Below are positions 59,123 to 60,945 of a stretch of DNA of 60,945 nucleotides, piece after piece (the first letter of the stretch is position 1; each line of letters opens with the position of its first letter). This stretch comes from a bacterium. Lineage in GTDB: Bacteria; Verrucomicrobiota; Kiritimatiellia; CAIKKV01; CAITUY01. A model generated the notes under the pieces. That model was not told the origin of the DNA. It saw nothing but the letters and a program-made list of their open reading frames with translations, and made no database searches. Both the position numbers and the translations under genes were made by a program. The stretch is taken from NCBI GenBank assembly GCA_037143175.1, contig JBAWZF010000016.1, forward strand, positions 1 through 60,945, written 5' to 3'.

Positions 59123-59248
59123 CCTAAGTGCGAGAAAAGTACACAACCCAGGCGTATTTAATCCATTGCTCACAACGCAGAGTGAGCCTAGGATTCCATG
59201 ATTGTTTTAAACACAGGAGCGGTTGTCGCTTCCTAGAGAGGAAATTGA

Positions 59249-60945
59249 ATGAAGATCAAGAAGGTATCGAAGAGTCCAATCACGTGTTCGGGGCCGGATC
59301 TGGTGGCCTCACGATTTCGTCAAATCCATCTGGATTTCCACACCTCGGAACTCATCCCTGATGTAGGTGCGGAATTTGACGCCGATACATTTGGAAACAT
59401 CCTTGACGAGGCGCGGGTCAATTGGATCACCCTGTTTGCCAAGTGCCATCACGGGATGAGCTATTATCCGACTCAGGCGGGGGCCATCCATCCGAGCATG
59501 AAAATCGATTTGCTGGGTGAGCAAATTGAAGCCTGCCGTAAGCGGGGGATTGTGACCCCGGCCTACATCAGCGTCCGGGTCGATGAACACAATGCCAAGA
59601 TTCATCATGACTGGATTGGCCACCTTAAGGACAACAAGTACTGGAAGTGGGGCGATACCCTGTCGGCTGGTTGGTATAACCATTGCATGAACAACACCGA
59701 CTACATTGACCAGTTGGAAGCGCAGGCCGAAGAAGTGCTGAAATGGTACGATGTCGAGGGCCTGTTCTTTGACATGTGCTACTGCCCTGATCCCGGTTGT
59801 TACTGTCCCCGCTGCTATGACAGCATGAAGCGACGTGGAATGGACTTCGCCAGTGATGAGGATCATCGCAAGCATGAGTTCCTGATTACCCGTGAGTATA
59901 CGCAACGCCTCACCAAGGCCATCCGGAAGATCAAGAAGAATGCCACGATCTTTTTCAACGGCCGCATGCGGCCTGGCATTACTGAGGAGTTGGATGTCTT
60001 TACGCACATTGAGATCGAGGCGCTTCCCACGGGAGGCTGGGGGTATGCCTTCTTCCCGATCCATGCCCGCTATGGGCGCGTTCTGCCGCGTCCGCTGCAG
60101 GGGATGACGGCCCGTTTCCACAAGAGCTGGGCCGACTTTGGCGGCGTGAAGACCTCGGACCAGTTGCTGTTTGAGGCTGGCACGATTTTGTCCGCCACGG
60201 CCGTCATGAACGTTGGCGATCAATGCCACCCGCGTGGGACGCTGGACAAAGGGGCCTACGAAGTGATCGGTACCTCCTTCAAGCACGTTGAAAAATGTGA
60301 GCCCTGGTGCGTGGGGGCCAAGGCGGCGGCGGAGATCGGTGTGATGATGCTGCCTGCTGAAGAGGTGGCTGGAAAAGCGGTTGGTGCGGGACATATGGCT
60401 GGCATTCAGGAATCTGTGGACGGTGCCGGGCGGATGCTCCTGGAGCTTAAGCAGCAGTTTAACCTGATCTACCCCAATACGGATTTGAAGGATTACAAGG
60501 TTGTGATTCTGCCGGACAGTGGTGCAGTTGACGTCCCGTTGCAAAAGGCCCTGAAGGCCTTTATGGATCAAGGGGGCGCGGTGATTGCCTCGCATAAGGC
60601 TTCGTTGCAGGACGGCAAGTTTCATTGTCCCGGGCTGCCGGTGAGCTATGTGAGTGAGAACCCGAGCACGCCCTGCTATCTGGATTTGGGCAAGGAGCTT
60701 GGGCAAGGCTGGCCGCAAAGCAAATTTGTGTTTTATGATGCGAGCACTTTCGTGAAGCCGGTTGCAGGCGCGGTGAAGATGGGGCATTTGGTCAGCTCGT
60801 ATTTTAATCGTGAATACGATCATTTCTGTTCGCATAACCAGACTCCTGATGACAAGGTGACGCCGTATCCCGTGGCCGTGGTCAAGGGTCGTGTTGCTTA
60901 TATTTCTACGGAAGTGTTCAAGGCGTATCGGAACCACGCATACTC
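59249..60945 (+). CDS. GHL6-type glycoside hydrolase with beta-galactosidase trimerisation-like domain, partial at right edge
   Basis: An uninterrupted frame runs from the ATG at 59249 (GAGGAAAT 8 bases upstream) off the right edge, about 565 residues so far. The first 330 or so residues form a TIM barrel: RQIHLDFHTSELIPDVG, WITLFAKCHHGMSYYP, CRKRGIVTPAYISVRVDEHN and GLFFDMCYCPDPGCYCPRC. These are features of hypothetical glycosyl hydrolase family 6. A trimerisation-like alpha/beta domain follows (DYKVVILPDSGAVD). It was missed by simple frame listing because no stop is in the window; the long minus-strand frame opposite is its shadow. Confidence 0.85.
   Translation, partial: MKIKKVSKSPITCSGPDLVASRFRQIHLDFHTSELIPDVGAEFDADTFGNILDEARVNWITLFAKCHHGMSYYPTQAGAIHPSMKIDLLGEQIEACRKRGIVTPAYISVRVDEHNAKIHHDWIGHLKDNKYWKWGDTLSAGWYNHCMNNTDYIDQLEAQAEEVLKWYDVEGLFFDMCYCPDPGCYCPRCYDSMKRRGMDFASDEDHRKHEFLITREYTQRLTKAIRKIKKNATIFFNGRMRPGITEELDVFTHIEIEALPTGGWGYAFFPIHARYGRVLPRPLQGMTARFHKSWADFGGVKTSDQLLFEAGTILSATAVMNVGDQCHPRGTLDKGAYEVIGTSFKHVEKCEPWCVGAKAAAEIGVMMLPAEEVAGKAVGAGHMAGIQESVDGAGRMLLELKQQFNLIYPNTDLKDYKVVILPDSGAVDVPLQKALKAFMDQGGAVIASHKASLQDGKFHCPGLPVSYVSENPSTPCYLDLGKELGQGWPQSKFVFYDASTFVKPVAGAVKMGHLVSSYFNREYDHFCSHNQTPDDKVTPYPVAVVKGRVAYISTEVFKAYRNHAY

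Noticed and set aside
59309-60937. 542-codon open frame on the minus strand
   Set aside because: It is antisense to the plus-strand GHL6 gene, whose translation shows a clear glycosidase-like protein and a good ribosome site. The minus frame has no recognisable motifs and is an effect of codon bias.

Overview
The window reads as a chromosomal segment of a Gram-negative bacterium, most likely of the PVC group (Kiritimatiellota, Verrucomicrobiota or Lentisphaerota). This placement is an inference from several genes together: a short pseudopilin of the type common in that group, a B12-dependent ribonucleotide reductase, a tiny bS22-like ribosomal protein, a sialate-O-acetylesterase/SGNH pair, and a GHL6-type glycosidase. 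There are no rRNA genes, no tRNA genes that I could recognise, no CRISPR array, no insertion sequence and no prophage. Most of the segment is housekeeping and regulation.

Layout. 1-2.3 kb: a ferredoxin/ASKHA reductive activator of corrinoid enzymes (minus strand) with a heptamer repeat array at its 3' end, then remnants of a hicBA toxin-antitoxin module. 2.4-6.4 kb: purN, hisG, a 29-aa bS22-like protein, a TPR lipoprotein and a glycosyltransferase. 6.4-11 kb (minus): nrdJ, with two NrdR-box-like sites upstream, and der. 11.1-15.4 kb: a hybrid histidine kinase overlapping an HPr gene, an NtrC-type sigma-54 activator, and a pilin gene behind a good sigma-54 promoter and in front of a clear terminator. 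15.4-18.3 kb (minus): a PAS protein with a phospho-acceptor helix but no ATPase domain, and a YbiT-type ABC-F protein. 18.5-21.2 kb: trpC, trpF, trpB without trpA. 21.2-25.6 kb: a phosphate module, pit and a DUF47 gene divergent from phoB and phoR. 25.6-29.7 kb: thiL, tsaE, serS, tilS.

29.8-40.1 kb is the most unusual region. It holds a small secreted lysine-rich protein, a MscS channel with a cyclic-nucleotide-binding domain, a 2010-aa membrane protein ending in a GH94 phosphorylase module, and a secreted protein that may be related to glycoamylase-like enzymes. The genes are tightly packed and look like an osmotic-stress/glucan module built like a split cyclic glucan synthase that lacks the synthase domain.

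40.1-45.3 kb: a 45-aa unannotated gene, a second HPr, DUF2059 and SIMPL proteins, a pyruvate kinase without its C-terminal domain, a vapBC-type toxin-antitoxin pair and a DUF4143 ATPase. 45.5-55.5 kb (minus): addA, addB, a sialate-O-acetylesterase-like protein and an SGNH hydrolase, the first three linked by 4-nt overlaps. 55.7-60.9 kb: a GlcD-type oxidase, a sorbitol-dehydrogenase-like enzyme, an AraC regulator, and a divergent GHL6 glycosidase cut by the window edge.

Across the window, three separate genes end in or against tandem heptamers that on the coding strand have the form NNNNCAG. This pattern is not explained by any annotated feature.
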